Shown: positions 42,560-53,389, counted from the first letter of the stretch. The stretch is 64,000 nucleotides of DNA from Rhabdophis nuchalis (GCA_039707465.1 CM077644.1:94655375-94719374), one strand, 5' to 3'. Translations and numbers: made by a program. The notes: generated by a model not told the origin, from the sequence alone.

Positions 42560-43080
42560 AAGATCCTTTTAATGGGAATTGAAATATTACTGGACAAACT
42601 GGAAAGAAATAGTGCAATAACTGGTCTCAAGGTCTATAAGCAGAAGATGAAGATGTTAACCAAAAAAATGAAAATAAAAGATCAAACAGAATTGATGAAT
42701 AAAACGAGTTTTAAAATTGAGAAGGAAAAATATCTGACAAATGTGAATTGTGTGTCATTCCAAAATAACTATGTTAAGGCGTGGAATGAAGTTAAAATAT
42801 ATACATTAAGTTGGAAGAAACTACAATTGTTATTTCTAGTGACAATTTCTGTAATAAAAATGAATGTCTTGCCTAGAATAATGTTTTTGTTTCAGATAAT
42901 ACTAGTTTTGACAACTGTTGCCCCATTTAAACAGTGGACGGATACATCTAAACGTGTATAATAGGGGGAAAATTAAATATAAGGTGTTACCAGGTGCAAT
43001 GGAAAGAGGAAAATTGGGTTCAACTGATTTGAAACTGTACGTTGTAGCTTGCTGTTTTATTGTAGAGCTGCATCCACAGA
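42560..43080 (+). pseudogene. L1 ORF2 remnant (RT thumb region)
   Basis: Two overlapping frames (42572-42961 and from 42918) read as the part of L1 ORF2 after the RT palm: EKEKYLTNVN, KAWNEVKIYTLSWKKLQLL, VIKMNVLPRIMFLFQIIL, then KIKYKVLPGAMERGKLGS and DLKLYVVACCF. A frameshift near 42950 separates them. Neither endonuclease nor the FADD catalytic box is visible. This is old debris of an autonomous L1, the sort of element that would supply ORF2p to the ORF1-only copies. Confidence 0.75.
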
Positions 43081-43275
43081 ATCTTGCATGTCTGAAAGTT
43101 CAGTTCTCCCACCATCACCGTTAGAGCTCAAGAATTTAGGGATGTTCTTTTCAGACCCTCTTACTGCATCCATCTGCAGCTGCAGATTATGCTGTCTCTT
43201 ATTTGACAGTTTCCTAAGCAACATCTCTTCATCCCATCTTCCAAGGTGTTTCTCACGTACCACTACACTTTTCAA
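43057..43275 (-). other. Unassigned 72-codon frame next to the L1 remnant
   Basis: The minus frame reads LLRKLSNKRQHNLQLQMDAV, then SSNGDGGRTELSDMQDSVDA. It looks protein-like and low in repeats, but I do not recognise the family. It could be a fragment of another retroelement or chance. Confidence 0.25.
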
Positions 43276-43309
43276 AAGATATTAGAATTTTGTCAAGGGT
43301 TATGTAGAC

Positions 43310-43444
43310 CAGAGGTTCCCAAACATGGCAACTTTAAGACTTGTGGACTTCAACTCCCAGAATTCTCCAGCCAGCTCTGCTGGCTGGAGAATTCTGGGAG
43401 TTGAAGTCCACAAGTCTTAAAGTTGCCAAGTTTGGTAGCCTCTG
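43310..43444. mobile_element. Palindromic hAT-like miniature element, copy 4 (135 bp)
   Basis: Ends are CAGAGGTTCCCAAACATGGC and near-complement GCCAAGTTTGGTAGCCTCTG. The centre is CCAGCTCTGCTGGCTGG. The exact 8-bp duplication ATGTAGAC lies at 43302-43309 and 43445-43452. Confidence 0.92.
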
Positions 43445-43452
43445 ATGTAGAC

Positions 43453-44285
43453 TAACGTCTATTTGGTGATTTGCCTTGCTTTGTTTTCTACTTTCCCAGT
43501 TTCAGCACTTACACATATAATGTTTTCTGATGCCTTATTCCTTCTATTTCTTTGCTTATTTTCCTCCACCATTCTTCTCTGCTCATTCTTCCAAGGATTG
43601 AGATGTCCTCCTTCGTTATCCTCCTTCAATCTTACTTCTCTTTCAATGAATGCTGTGAAAGAGAAACAGAAGGGGCTGCCTTGCAGCAACAGAAAGCCAG
43701 AAAAATTCCTCACCTTTGGAATTCCCGTCCACGTTTTCCAGTGTCTAAGTATCCTGCCTATTTTGTATTTGTTCCTCCTCTGTGCAAAAGCTATCTCACC
43801 TGATACTACTATTCCTTTTCTATCATTAATCCCATAGCTTGACAGCTTCAGCACAGCCCCTCAATGATCCTTGACCCCTTTAAACAAGGTTGCAGATGAT
43901 ACAAGCCAAACACTAGGCAATTCATGGTGGATTGTAGATACTCCCTATTGCTAAACAGACAGTGATATCAACAATGGATCATTCTATCCCCAACTAATGT
44001 CCAACTTCCAGGTAGTAGACACAGTTGCCAGCCAGCCAATGGCTATGGTCACCTGCTTCAAATTGAAACCAAGCTGAATATGGGTTCAAGTACCATGACA
44101 ATAGTGATAATTCAGGCTCCACTGCAGAACATGCCAATTTAATTCCCAAGTCAAAGAAAACAGAAATCTTTTCTTTTGGAGGATTTGGAGAGGAAGCAGC
44201 AATGTGGAGGAAAAAGCAGAATCAGCGTTAGGATGAGCAAAAAGCATGGGCTTGACAGTTTCCAAACGTGGTCTGAAATGTCAAT
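43453..44285. other. No recognisable feature
   Basis: Overlapping frames on both strands at 43459-43854 have no diagnostic motifs. Treated as chance. Confidence 0.35.
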
Positions 44286-44297
44286 GTACATCCATGG

Positions 44298-44655
44298 CAG
44301 TGGTGGGTTTCTGCAGGCTCGCACCTACTCGCGAGAGCCGGCTGGTGAAATTTAGAGAGCCGGTGAGAGGGGATTCCACCGGCGTACCTGGAAGTAAATC
44401 TGGCCCGCCGCTGCCAGTGACCCAACAGGAAGGAAAGGAAAGGAAAGGAAAGGAAAGGAAGGAAGAAAGGAAAGAAAGAATTTATCATCACAATTGAGTC
44501 CCAAATTTTGGTTGCTAAGCAAAAGCGTTGTTAAATGAGTTTCACCACATTTTAAAAGGTGGCCACTCCCACCCTGTCACATGACTGCCAAGCCACGCCC
44601 ACAAAATAGGCTACACCTACAGAGTAGGTTCTAAAAAATTTGAAACCCACCACTG
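44298..44655 (-). mobile_element. hAT-type miniature element (358 bp)
   Basis: Ends are CAGTGGTGGGTTTC and its complement. The duplication is ATCCATGG versus ATCCACGG (7 of 8; 44290-44297 and 44656-44663). It has an internal (GGAAA)n tract at 44428-44480. It lacks the extra 205-bp segment of the 12.1-kb copy. Confidence 0.9.
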
Positions 44656-44663
44656 ATCCACGG

Positions 44664-45055
44664 TCACTTTCATTTACCCTGACTACAGAGAGGGAAGGAG
44701 AATGCAGCATTAAACTACCTTCACTCCCTGTGCTAGGAATTTGAAAATGTGAACAAATGGCAAATTGGAAAGAGGCTGATTTAGTTAGGGGCACCATCAT
44801 GAATCTGTGTGGAAGATTAATTATCATCTTTTGTTACTTCTTCACCTACTTAATCCTACACTACTTTCTAGGCAATTGCTGGCATGATGTCATGTTCTCA
44901 AGGAAGGGAGCAATGAAAGCCCATTTTTAGGGCTTTGGTTCTCTTTACATAAGTCTTTTAATTGGTTTTTGCACAGGATACATTCATTTGCAGGTGAAAC
45001 ATAATATGTTCATATTTGTTTTGAAATTAGAGACCCAGAATTCACTGTACCAAAA
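44664..45055. other. No recognisable feature
   Basis: Nothing supported. Confidence 0.4.
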
Positions 45056-45064
45056 CCAAACCCC

Positions 45065-45461
45065 TGTCAGACCTGGAAGCCATCTTTTATATTTGGGCCC
45101 TCAGGCCTGCCACATTTTCTACTGTGGGAAAATGGGAGGGGGGGATTTTACAAAGTGTGGGTGATATGTAGCCATAATAACATTCTTTCTCAGAAAGTGA
45201 AGGTCATCTGGCCCCGTAGCTGTGATGAGGTGACTGGGAGGCATCTCCAGTTTTGGATAGTGCCTGATTGGACCATGTGATGGACATGTGAGTGTTGGGC
45301 AGGGACTTGAACTTTCTTTTGGGTGGGGAAAACCTGGAAACTTTCAGATTCGGGTTCTCCCAGATGTGCCAATATGACGACATCTCTAATAAAATGGAAT
45401 TTTGATGAAATTCAAGCCTTGGAGTGTTCTTTCATTGGGGGTGTTCCTTGGAACCATGACA
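45065..45461 (+). mobile_element. Solo LTR (397 bp), family 1
   Basis: TGTCAGACCTGG to ACCATGACA, with the exact 5-bp duplication ACCCC (45060-45064, 45462-45466). AATAAA (TCTAATAAAATGG) lies near 45389. The U3 has a TATA-like TTTTATATTTGG near 45089 that may or may not be used. Same family as 41339-41736. Confidence 0.88.
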
Positions 45462-45466
45462 ACCCC

Positions 45467-46150
45467 ATTTCTGAACCAGCAGTATTAGAGGATAAAGCTT
45501 CCAGCAAATAGGGTTTACAGTGTCTAGTTAAAAGAAAGTGACATTAACCCAAACGTTTCCATTTTGGAGCATCTGATGCAAATAATAATGTTGTCTTCCA
45601 AGGTGTCTGCTCCTGATCAATGAGTCCTTGAAGGGGGTTGATTTGGAGAGACTAGTGAAGATGCTGTTCAAGCTAGACCTTATTTTAGATGTCTTTGTGA
45701 CATCGGCCAAACAAACTGCCTTTCATCAGCTTCAGCTAAGGCATCAGCTGTCACCACTCCTGAATATAGATATCCTGGCTTGATAGCCGCAACCTGACAA
45801 CAGGCAGATTAGATTATTGTAATGCTTTGTATTTAGAGCTGTCTTTGAAGTGACCCATCTAATACAGGCTAGCTGTGTAAGCATAGTGGGAAGGATTACA
45901 TGGAATTGTGAAATGGTGGCTGGATTAGGAACAGGAACAAGATACGTTGAATGTACTCTGTATTAAAAACCGGTCTAAGACTTTCAGCTAAACACAAATA
46001 GCTGTTTGTTTGTTTTAGAATGGGTAAATATATACTTTGCTTGAAATTCTTAGCATGACATTCCAAACAACTGCACGTATGACTCCCCAGCTCATTCCTG
46101 TTTCTATTCTTTCTGGGCATTTTGATTGCAATTTGATGCCATACACTAAA
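45467..46150. other. No recognisable feature
   Basis: No supported gene or element. Confidence 0.4.
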
Positions 46151-46205
46151 TAAATACTGGGAGTCCTCAACTTACGACCACAATCAAGCCCCAAATTTCT
46201 TTTTT

Positions 46206-46208
<3 letters not shown>

Positions 46209-46293
<85 letters not shown>
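46209..46293. repeat. (AT)n microsatellite, about 85 bp
   Basis: Pure TA dinucleotides after a T run. It lies at the 3' tail of the minus-strand LINE. Confidence 0.97.
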
Positions 46294-46296
<3 letters not shown>

Positions 46297-46932
46297 TTTT
46301 TCAACAAACATAGACAGACAAGACATGTAACATAAAAGTATCTTCCATTACATACAGTGTGTCAATTGGTCACAGGGTTTTTGTGCATCCTTTCCATAGT
46401 CATCACTTACATTTTATATAAAATCACATATTTTCAGTCAAATATATTTATATACATCACTATTATAGTACTGCATTTTTTTGACTATCACTATTATTTC
46501 TTCATCTTAAACGAGATATACTGAATGTGGGTTCATTTGTAATAATAATTCATTACATCATCTTTTTGTATTTTTTTATGTAAATTTTTTATTTTCAACA
46601 TAAAAACAAGTAAAAACATGATTCATCTTCAACTTTGTACAACATGTCGTTCGGTCATGAGTTCTGTGCATCGGTTCTTAGAATTACAAACATAGTTATC
46701 AATTTTCCATGCAATGTATGTGTATCACTTTATTTTCCACATAGTAACAGCTAGTATTGATCAAAATCAATCTTTTTCTATAGTTGTTCAATATGTAAAA
46801 AGAAAAGCAAAAATTCCTGTTTTATAACATTATTCATTATATCATCTTCAATGTATCCAATAATAAAGTATTTTTATGTCTTATTCTAAATCATTCTTTT
46901 ATTCTAATATTGGTGGTATTCTCCAATAATTT

Positions 46933-47082
46933 TCATTTCCATGTTTTTTCATCTAACCACTGATAAAATCGATCCCATATCCCATAAAATGGTTTATCTT
47001 CCTGCTCTCTAATTTCAAATGTCAACTTACTCATTGCAGCACATTCCATTATTTTATGAATAACTTCCTCCTGCATTGAATC
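46933..47082 (-). pseudogene. LINE ORF2 C-terminal tail
   Basis: About 48 residues (EEVIHKIMECAAMSKLTFEI, then PFYGIWDRFYQWLDEKTWK) resemble the C-terminal end of L1 ORF2 proteins in vertebrates, ending in a W-x-x-F-x-x-W-L pattern. No catalytic motif is present. L1 is my best guess. Confidence 0.5.
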
Positions 47083-47614
47083 GAGCTCCAAATTTTTGTT
47101 GCTAAATGAAACATTTGCTAAGTGAACTTTGCCCCACGTTGTGACTTTTCTTGCCACCGTTGTTAAGTGAATCACCGCAGTTGTTAAGTAGGCAAAATGG
47201 TTGCTAAATGGAATCTGGCTTCCACATTGACTTTGCTTGTCAGAAAGTTACAAAAAGGGGATCGTGTGACCACAGGACACTGCTATCGTCATAAATATGA
47301 ATCCGTTGCCAAGCATCTAAATTCTGATCCTGTGACATGGGGATGCTGCCACAGTCACATAAGTGTGAAAAATGGTTATAAGTCTTTTTTTTTAAGTGCT
47401 GTTGTAACTTTGAACAGTCACTAAATGAACTTTTGTAAATTGAGGACAGCCTGTAAATAAATTTTCAGTCTGAGCTGTTGGTTTCTCCTCTTCATTGATT
47501 GGAATCTCATTTCACCACCCACGCATTGCCAAGATTGGAGTCGCTCTGGAGGCTTCCGATATAGTACAGTTCTAAACAGTTCGTTTAACACCTGCGTTTG
47601 AGTTTTAAACCTAG

Positions 47615-47664
<50 letters not shown>
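47615..47664. repeat. (ATC)n microsatellite
   Basis: ATC units next to GTCATTGTACTAAAATTACA, which is likely the 3' end of the LINE fragment at 47755-47995. Confidence 0.95.
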
Positions 47665-47665
<1 letters not shown>

Positions 47666-47995
47666 GTCATTGTACTAAAATTACAATGAAATTGGTTTTA
47701 ACTTCACTGGCGCAAAATTATAACAGAAACAAAAAAGAGAGAAAAAACTAGCATGTGCATGGAGTGATTGTGGTTGAATTTAAAAGTCTCACGGCCCAAG
47801 GATAGAAGCTATCTTTAAACCTGTTTGTTTGGCTGGCTGTACTTTGATATCTCCTGCCTGATGGTAGAAGTGCAAAGAGGTACCAACCAGGGTGTGAATC
47901 ATCTTTGAGAATCTTCCTTACTCTGCTAAAGCAGCAAGATCTGGTGATGTTATCCAGTGATGTCAGAGGGCAACTGATGGTTTCTTGTGACGAAT
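47665..47995 (-). pseudogene. Non-LTR retrotransposon C-terminal fragment
   Basis: The minus frame reads INSSQETISCPLTSLDNITR, RVRKILKDDSHPGWYLFALL and PSGRRYQSTASQTNRFKDSF, then YPWAVRLLNS. The HP-x(4)-LF-x-LLPSGRRYRS pattern is found at the C-terminus of several non-LTR families. I cannot name the clade. It ends in a 3' UTR and an (ATG)n-type tail at 47615-47664. Confidence 0.55.
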
Positions 47996-48105
47996 TGATC
48001 AAATAATATATAATCAAATAATATATAAGATAAAACATGCATCTGAATGACTGTTGTATTATTTGCCTGGTTGCTAAGATCATCTGTGGGGGTCTTTCTC
48101 TAGAG

Positions 48106-48240
48106 CAGGGGTTCCCATACTTGGCAACTTGAAGACTTGTGGACTTCAACTCCCAGAATTCTCCAGCCAGCAGAGCTGGCTGGAGAATTCTGGGAGTTGA
48201 AGTCCACAAGTCTTCAAGTTGCCAAGTATGGGAACCCCTG
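48106..48240. mobile_element. Palindromic hAT-like miniature element, copy 5 (135 bp)
   Basis: Ends are CAGGGGTTCCCATACTTGGC and its exact complement. The whole element is an almost perfect palindrome about AGCCAGCAGAGCTGGCT. The exact 8-bp duplication CTCTAGAG lies at 48098-48105 and 48241-48248. Confidence 0.94.
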
Positions 48241-48248
48241 CTCTAGAG

Positions 48249-48640
48249 CTACTGGATGTGATGAAACAGCAGGTGGTATCATCTGGTCTTAAGTTTTGGG
48301 GCTGGAAGCATATACTGCTCAGAAAAACCTGTTTGGTTCGAGCTTTCTTTAGTTCATAATAAACTGGGTGTTTTTTTACACTCATTCTTTTACTAAGTAG
48401 GGGCATTTTTGGTTACCGATCACTCTTGCAGATTTTATATCCAGTAGTGCTATAATGCAGTTCCTCTTTGATTTTCCATTTATTGCTCTTTGATTTATCG
48501 TTTTGTTATTATTAGCTTATTTTATATGTCATTAAACTGAAAACTGCCTTGCAACTCAACCTAAAATAACTTGAATGTGATAGTATTCATATCTGGATAT
48601 CTGACATTGAGTCTTTATTGATTAGCCCTTGGGCCATATC
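48249..48640. other. No recognisable feature
   Basis: Nothing supported. Confidence 0.4.
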
Positions 48641-48652
48641 AAAGTGTAAAGA

Positions 48653-48930
48653 AAAAGATTAGAGAAATAAGAAGGAAATATTCCTTCTTATCAAAAAGAT
48701 TATATAAAAAAGGGGTGTGGTTCAAGTGGTCGATGCCCGAAGGAATGTTAGTGTTCTGGGAGGGGGGGAGACTAAGAATTAAAACAATTGCAGAGGCGGA
48801 AGCCTTTCTTAAAAAACACTCCTCAATCCTGGAGGATGAAAATGGGGGAACGGGAGGGGCCACAGCTCCGCCCACTGGCGGTCAGGGAGAAGAGGATACA
48901 ATTGCTAAAAGACTCAGATCTCACAAATGA
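48653..48930 (+). pseudogene. L1-type ORF1 C-terminal domain
   Basis: About 90 residues of ORF1 C-terminus: KIREIRRKYSFLSKRLYKK-like, then WFKWSMPEGMLVFWEGGRLR and EAEAFLKKHSSILEDEN, ending AKRLRSHK. It is closest to the 20.7-kb ORF1 in the tail. The N-terminal coiled coil and RRM are lost by 5' truncation, so it is not a functional chaperone. Confidence 0.88.
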
Positions 48931-49200
48931 CTTTTTTTAATATAGTGTAACCCTTATCTGGATGTTATAGAAACAAATGATTGATTGCATGAAGTTATGA
49001 AATGATATATGTATGTATCTCTTTCCACTTTGTAGGGAAATGAAAAATTTATTGTATTATCTTTTTTTCTCTGTATGAAGCCTCGGAGGGGGCCGACACC
49101 TCCGACATAGATGTCCTCAAAATATCTTATTAATACCTTATACCCTTTTCCTGTTTGAAAAATTTGTAAAAACCAATAAAACTTTTTCTCAAAAAAAAAA
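48653..49200 (+). mobile_element. L1-like ORF1-only element, 5'-truncated, copy 3
   Basis: A plus-strand 3' part: end of ORF1, about 270 bp of 3' UTR (ending CCAATAAAACTTTTTCTC) and poly-A. The target duplication AAAGTGTAAAG flanks it (about 48641-48651, and again after the poly-A at about 49197). The 3' UTR joins directly to ORF1, as in the other two copies, so ORF2 is absent here too. Confidence 0.88.
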
Positions 49201-49201
49201 G

Positions 49202-50655
49202 TGTAAAGTTCCAGAAATTATTACTAAAATTTGATAAAAGCAATTTAAAATGGAATTTGATAAAATACAATTTAAAATAGAATTGGAATAAAACATGATT
49301 TAAATTTTATTATATTTATCTATATCTTAAATGATTGTATTCTATTCCGATTTCATTTTAGATTGGATATCTGGATATCTGTAGCTTGGGTGTAGTGTGA
49401 GGGCAGAGGTTCATTCTCCAAGCTTGTGGGTTGGTTTCCTAACATTTTGACCCTCCAATCACAAGACTTACTGACGACATGAAGCCCTTATGAGCAGAAG
49501 AACACCCCCACTGACATTCCCTATATTCTGCTGAATCTGATAATGAAATGCTTGGAAACCGACCACGAGCTCGGAGAATGAACTTCCACCCTTTAATGTA
49601 TGGCAGTCTTTAACTTCTTTAACTCTTGGCTTTGCTGTGCAATTAATACAGGAGTATTTCCTCCTCTGTTCAAAGTAAAGCTTTAGCATCTGGGAAATTT
49701 ACTTAAAATACAGCTATATCTTGGGGTAGTATATAGAACAGAAATAATCTAAATCCAACCTTCCACAATCTCATCAAGACCAGCCAAAAATTGTTTGACA
49801 TTATAGATAAGTACTCATGATCTCTTCATTACACCAAATACTCCTAAATTAAGCAAAGGTTAAGAAACTGACACTTAAAACAGTAAATTCTGTGTGATTC
49901 ACATTTTTTTTTAAAAGGTGAAACTAAGGTGATGCAGATTTATATGGCTGTGATGCTTCATTAAAATTTCTTCTTATTTTCTAGTACATTTAAAGAATTT
50001 CCCATGGAGGTTTCATGTTTTTTTCTTCCAGCTTTCTTCCCCAGTTCTCTTTTTCGTAGCATCGAACTTGACCTGAAGATCTTGAAAACGTGCTCATTAT
50101 TTCCATGCATTTTCAGTGACTTCTAAATTAAAGCATAGCTTGGACTTCAATGACATTTTTTTCCCCTTATGGACTAAATTAACTTACAATAAGTGTTGAC
50201 CAGAGTATGCACACAACTTTTCCTCCTAATCTTAGAATTCGCCAGATTCGTTCCATTAACTCATTTTTCAGCCCATTGAGGCAAAGAAGTAGAGTCAAGT
50301 AGCTACAATTCACTAAGTCTATGATGAACTCAACACTTGGTTTTTGACTATTAACAATTATCAGATAAAGAACAGGAACAGTTAGAACAATTATAATAGA
50401 CCTACTATTTAGGGATATTAATTCAATGAGAAAAGATCAACATAAGTGAACCATGACAGAAGGTTTAGCTAATGCGAGTAGAGCTGGGAGCTAGTTATGT
50501 TCCATATGAGAAGAATCCACTGAGAAATCTCCGTTAACTGATAATGAAAACTCAGTTAGCTTATAATAATAAAAAAGAAGAAAAATGAAAGGAATGTAAA
50601 CAGAAGTAAAATAACAACACAAATCAAATAAACAATGACAAAGGAACACAATGAG
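49202..50655. other. No recognisable feature over 1.4 kb
   Basis: AT-rich, single-copy-looking DNA with no motif-bearing frame. Confidence 0.45.
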
Positions 50656-50751
50656 AATAGCCTATTTTTCAGAGTATAAGAAGCACCTTTTTTCCTCTAA
50701 AAAGAGGCTGAAAATCTGGGTGCATCTTATACAAATCTGGGTGCATCTTAT

Positions 50752-51792
50752 ATGGGAGGCACTGTTCTGCGGTGGTTCTCATCCTACCTCTCTGGTCGGT
50801 CACAATATGTGTTGACGGGAGGGCAGAGGTCGACCTCGAGGCCTCTCCTATGTGGGGTCCCTCAGGGGTCGGTCCTCTCGCCCCTTCTTTTCAACACATA
50901 TATGAAGCCGCTGGGTGAGATCAAGCGTGGTTTTGGGGTGGAGTACCATCTGTACGCTGATGACACCCAGCTGTACATATCCACCCCAAACCACCCCAAC
51001 GATGCCGCCGAAGTGCTGTCCCGGTGTCTGGAAGCCGTACGGATCTGGATGGGTGGTAACAAACTCAAGCTCAACCCTGCCAAGACTGAGTGGCTGTGGT
51101 TTCCGGCACCCCGGTTCAGCCAGATTATTCCAACTCTGGCCATTGGGGGCGAAACAATGGCCCCCGTGGAGAGGGCGCGCAATTTGGGTGTCTTCCTGGA
51201 TTCCCGGCTGTCCATGGAGGACCATGTGGCAGCCGTGGCCAGGGGGGCGTTTCATCAGGTACGCCTGATGCGCCAATTGCGCCCCTTACTGGACCGGGCT
51301 GCCCTTCGCACAGTCACTCAAGCTCTCGTGACGTCCCGACTCGACTATTGTAATGCTCTCTACATGGGGCTTCCCTTGAGGTGCACTCGAAAGCTACAGC
51401 TAGTCCAAAAGGCAGCCGCGCGGGTGATTATGGGAGCCACTAGGTGCTCCCACATAACACCGATCCTGCGCGAGCTGCATTGGCTTCCTGTGGCCTTTCG
51501 AGTGCGCTTCAAGGTTTTGACAACTATCTTCCATGGCTCGGGGCCTAGTTATATGCGAGACCGCCTCCTGCCCCATACATCCCTTAGACCGATACGCTCC
51601 CACAGAGAGGGCCTCCTCAGGGTGCCGTCGGCCGGACAGTGCCGACTGGCGACACCCAGGGGGAGAGCCTTCTCTGTGGCGGGGCCAGCCCTCTGGAATG
51701 ACCTGCCCCCTGAATTACGTACCATCACCGACCTCCGCCTCTTCCGCCAATGTCTTAAGACATATTTGTTTCAACAAGCCGGCCTAGCCTAA
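50752..51792 (+). pseudogene. L2 reverse transcriptase, 346-codon open frame, 5'-truncated
   Basis: The frame covers the RT from the region before GVPQGSVLSPLLFN (residues 34-47) through the catalytic YADDTQLY (68-75). It then covers the thumb (LKLNPAKTEWLWF, and NLGVFLDSRLSMEDHV at about 144-159) and the C-terminal domain (TSRLDYCNALYMGLP, ITPILRELHWLPV, ALWNDLPPELRTITDL), ending YLFQQAGLA. It has no stop or frameshift. The endonuclease and RT fingers are missing, so it is a 5'-truncated copy. The true coding start lies in the lost part; the first ATG is incidental. Confidence 0.92.
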
Positions 51793-51985
51793 CCTCCCAT
51801 GGGGACTTTTAGATAGTTTTAAATTGGGTTTTTAAAATTTGGTTTTAGCGCAGGGTAGGTTTATTTAATGGTTTTTTAAATTATATTTATTGTATTTTGT
51901 ATGTTTTTTAAATTTCCTGTGCGCCGCCCTGGGTCCTCTGTGGAGAAGGGCGGGATATAAATTTAAATAAATAAATAAATAAATA
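50752..51985 (+). mobile_element. L2 LINE, 3' half, young-looking
   Basis: Plus-strand L2 with RT palm to C-terminus, then a 3' UTR with GCGCCGCCCTGGGTCC, GAAGGGCGGGATATAAATT and an (AAAT)n tail at 51962-51985. It is inserted into the TA-type element. GC content is high relative to the flanks, which fits a recent insertion. Confidence 0.92.
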
Positions 51986-51989
51986 AAAT

Positions 51990-52500
51990 ACATCGAATAC
52001 AGCATTTTTTGCCTCCTGAAACCCTGCCCCTTCACCAAAATGGCCATGCGCATAGCCTTATGGAGGCTGCCAGAGAGCTCCTGGGGGCTGGGGAGGGCAG
52101 AAATGAGCAAAAAACAGGATGTTTTTGCCCCCCCCAACCCCCAGCAGCACTCTATAAGCCTTCATAGGGCTATGCATGCTATTTTATTTACCAAAAAACG
52201 GGCCGTTTTCACGAAAAAAACGGGCAGTTTTTCCTTGTTTTGCCAACCCCCCCAGGAGCACTCTGCAAGCCCCCCCCAAGGCTATTCATGCCTTTTATTT
52301 GAAAAAAAGGCCCATTTTCACAAAAAACGGGCTATTGGGGGGAGGTTTGCACAGTGCAAAAGGTTGTTTTTTTTCCTTTTGGAAAGCTGTTTAGTTAGAG
52401 TGATTGATGAGAATTAGGTTGGTCAAGTACTGTGCCTGCAGAAACAAAGATTTGTTCCAAAGGTGGTCAGTGATTTCCTTCTCCAGCACATGAGTAAATA
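51990..52500. other. Internal part of the TA-type element with duplicated block
   Basis: 52130-52230 and 52235-52335 are imperfect direct duplicates (AGCACTCT-AAGCC, AAAAAACGGGC themes). No coding meaning. Confidence 0.5.
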
Positions 52501-52512
52501 CACCTGGAAACA

Positions 52513-52905
52513 TCTACCTACCTATCTACCTACCTACTCTCTCTCTCTTCCTACCTATCTACTGTATTTCTCTCTCTCTATTTCTCTCTCTATTTTTCTC
52601 TCTATATCCCTCTACCTACCTACCTATCTACACACACTATCTCCCTACCTTCCTACTGTATTTCTCTCTCTCCCCCCAGCTATCTACTGTATTTCTCTCT
52701 CTCTCTATTTATCTCTCTATCCCTCTACCTACTTATCTATCTACACGCACTCTCTCCCTACTTACCTACCAACTGTATTTCTCTCTCTCTCCCTCCCTAT
52801 CCCTTTATCTACCTACCTACCTAACTACACACTCTGTCTCCCTACCTATCTACTGTATTTCTCTCTCTTTCTCTCCCTCTCTATCCCTCTATCTACCTAC
52901 CTACT
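52513..52905. repeat. Higher-order minisatellite of CTAC and CTCT motifs (about 100-bp unit, four copies)
   Basis: Each unit runs CTACCTAC, CACACTNTCTCCCTACC, CTACTGTATTTCTCTCTC, CTATCCCTCTA in the same order. Units begin near 52513, 52612, 52725 and 52805. The 184-codon frame at 52463-53017 is read-through. Confidence 0.85.
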
Positions 52906-52983
52906 TTTTTTAAAAAAAATTGCTTCTTCAAAACCTGGTGCGTCTTATACTCTAGTGAGTCTTATACTCCGAAAAATATGGTA

Positions 52984-53385
52984 TAGCAATACAATAATAA
53001 AAAAGATGGATGGATGAAGAGCAGGGTACAGTCTGCCATCAATTCAGCATCAACCTCCAGTATGTAACTCCCCCATTTGGTCCCCAGGCCAACCGGCAGA
53101 GCTAGGTCTACAGACTCTTGTGGGAGGATATGAGGATGGAGGATAAGATGCTCCACACAGTGGATGTTGCAGCACAGAGAAGTTCTTCTCAAATCAAGTG
53201 TTATGTTTTCTGTAGACCTACTATTTACAAAGTACCAAACTGCTATCTTCAAATGATTGTATTTCTTCACTTAACTGTAAGATCCACTAATAAAACAATT
53301 TTAAAATGTATTTGTCATATAGAAAAAAAATCAAGCCATGTCCCATCCCACCCAGTTCATTTTAAACGGCAAGGAATTCACAGTC
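52984..53385. other. No recognisable feature
   Basis: Nothing supported. Confidence 0.4.
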
Positions 53386-53389
53386 TCAA

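Larger units (their letters stand above)
46191..47083 (-). mobile_element. LINE 3' fragment (probably L1), with duplicated 3' UTR and (AT)n tail
   Basis: Minus-strand fragment between imperfect 13-bp duplications (AGCCCCAAATTTCT at 46177 and AGCTCCAAATTTTT at 47083). The coding part is at the right end, the UTR at 46563-46930, then a second related UTR-like block (46295-46560; compare CATTACATCATC with CATTATATCATC), and the (AT)n at 46209-46293. Assignment to L1 rests on the short coding tail. Confidence 0.55.
46156..47456. mobile_element. TA-type miniature element split by a LINE
   Basis: The left end GGGAGTCCTCAACTTACGAC and right end AATTGAGGACAGCCTGTA resemble the ends at 40911-41770. 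The two halves (46156-46190 and 47084-47456) read continuously across AGCCCCAAATTT, which is repeated on both sides of the LINE at 46191-47083. Confidence 0.6.
50661..52982. mobile_element. TA-type element (TATTTTTCAGAGTATAAG ends) split by an L2 and expanded by minisatellite
   Basis: The left end CTATTTTTCAGAGTATAAG and right end CTTATACTCCGAAAAATATGG are inverted repeats. Left of the L2, the GGGTGCATCTTATA unit is repeated. Right of it come a roughly 130-bp duplicated block (52130-52330) with AAAAACGGGC motifs and a CTAC/CTCT minisatellite. No transposase frame is seen. The superfamily is inferred. Confidence 0.65.

Noticed and set aside
43459..43854. Overlapping frames of about 125-130 codons on both strands
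   Set aside because: No motif, no repeat match and near-equal length on both strands; most likely chance.
52463..53017. 184-codon plus frame
   Set aside because: Made of CTAC/CTCT minisatellite; no protein family.
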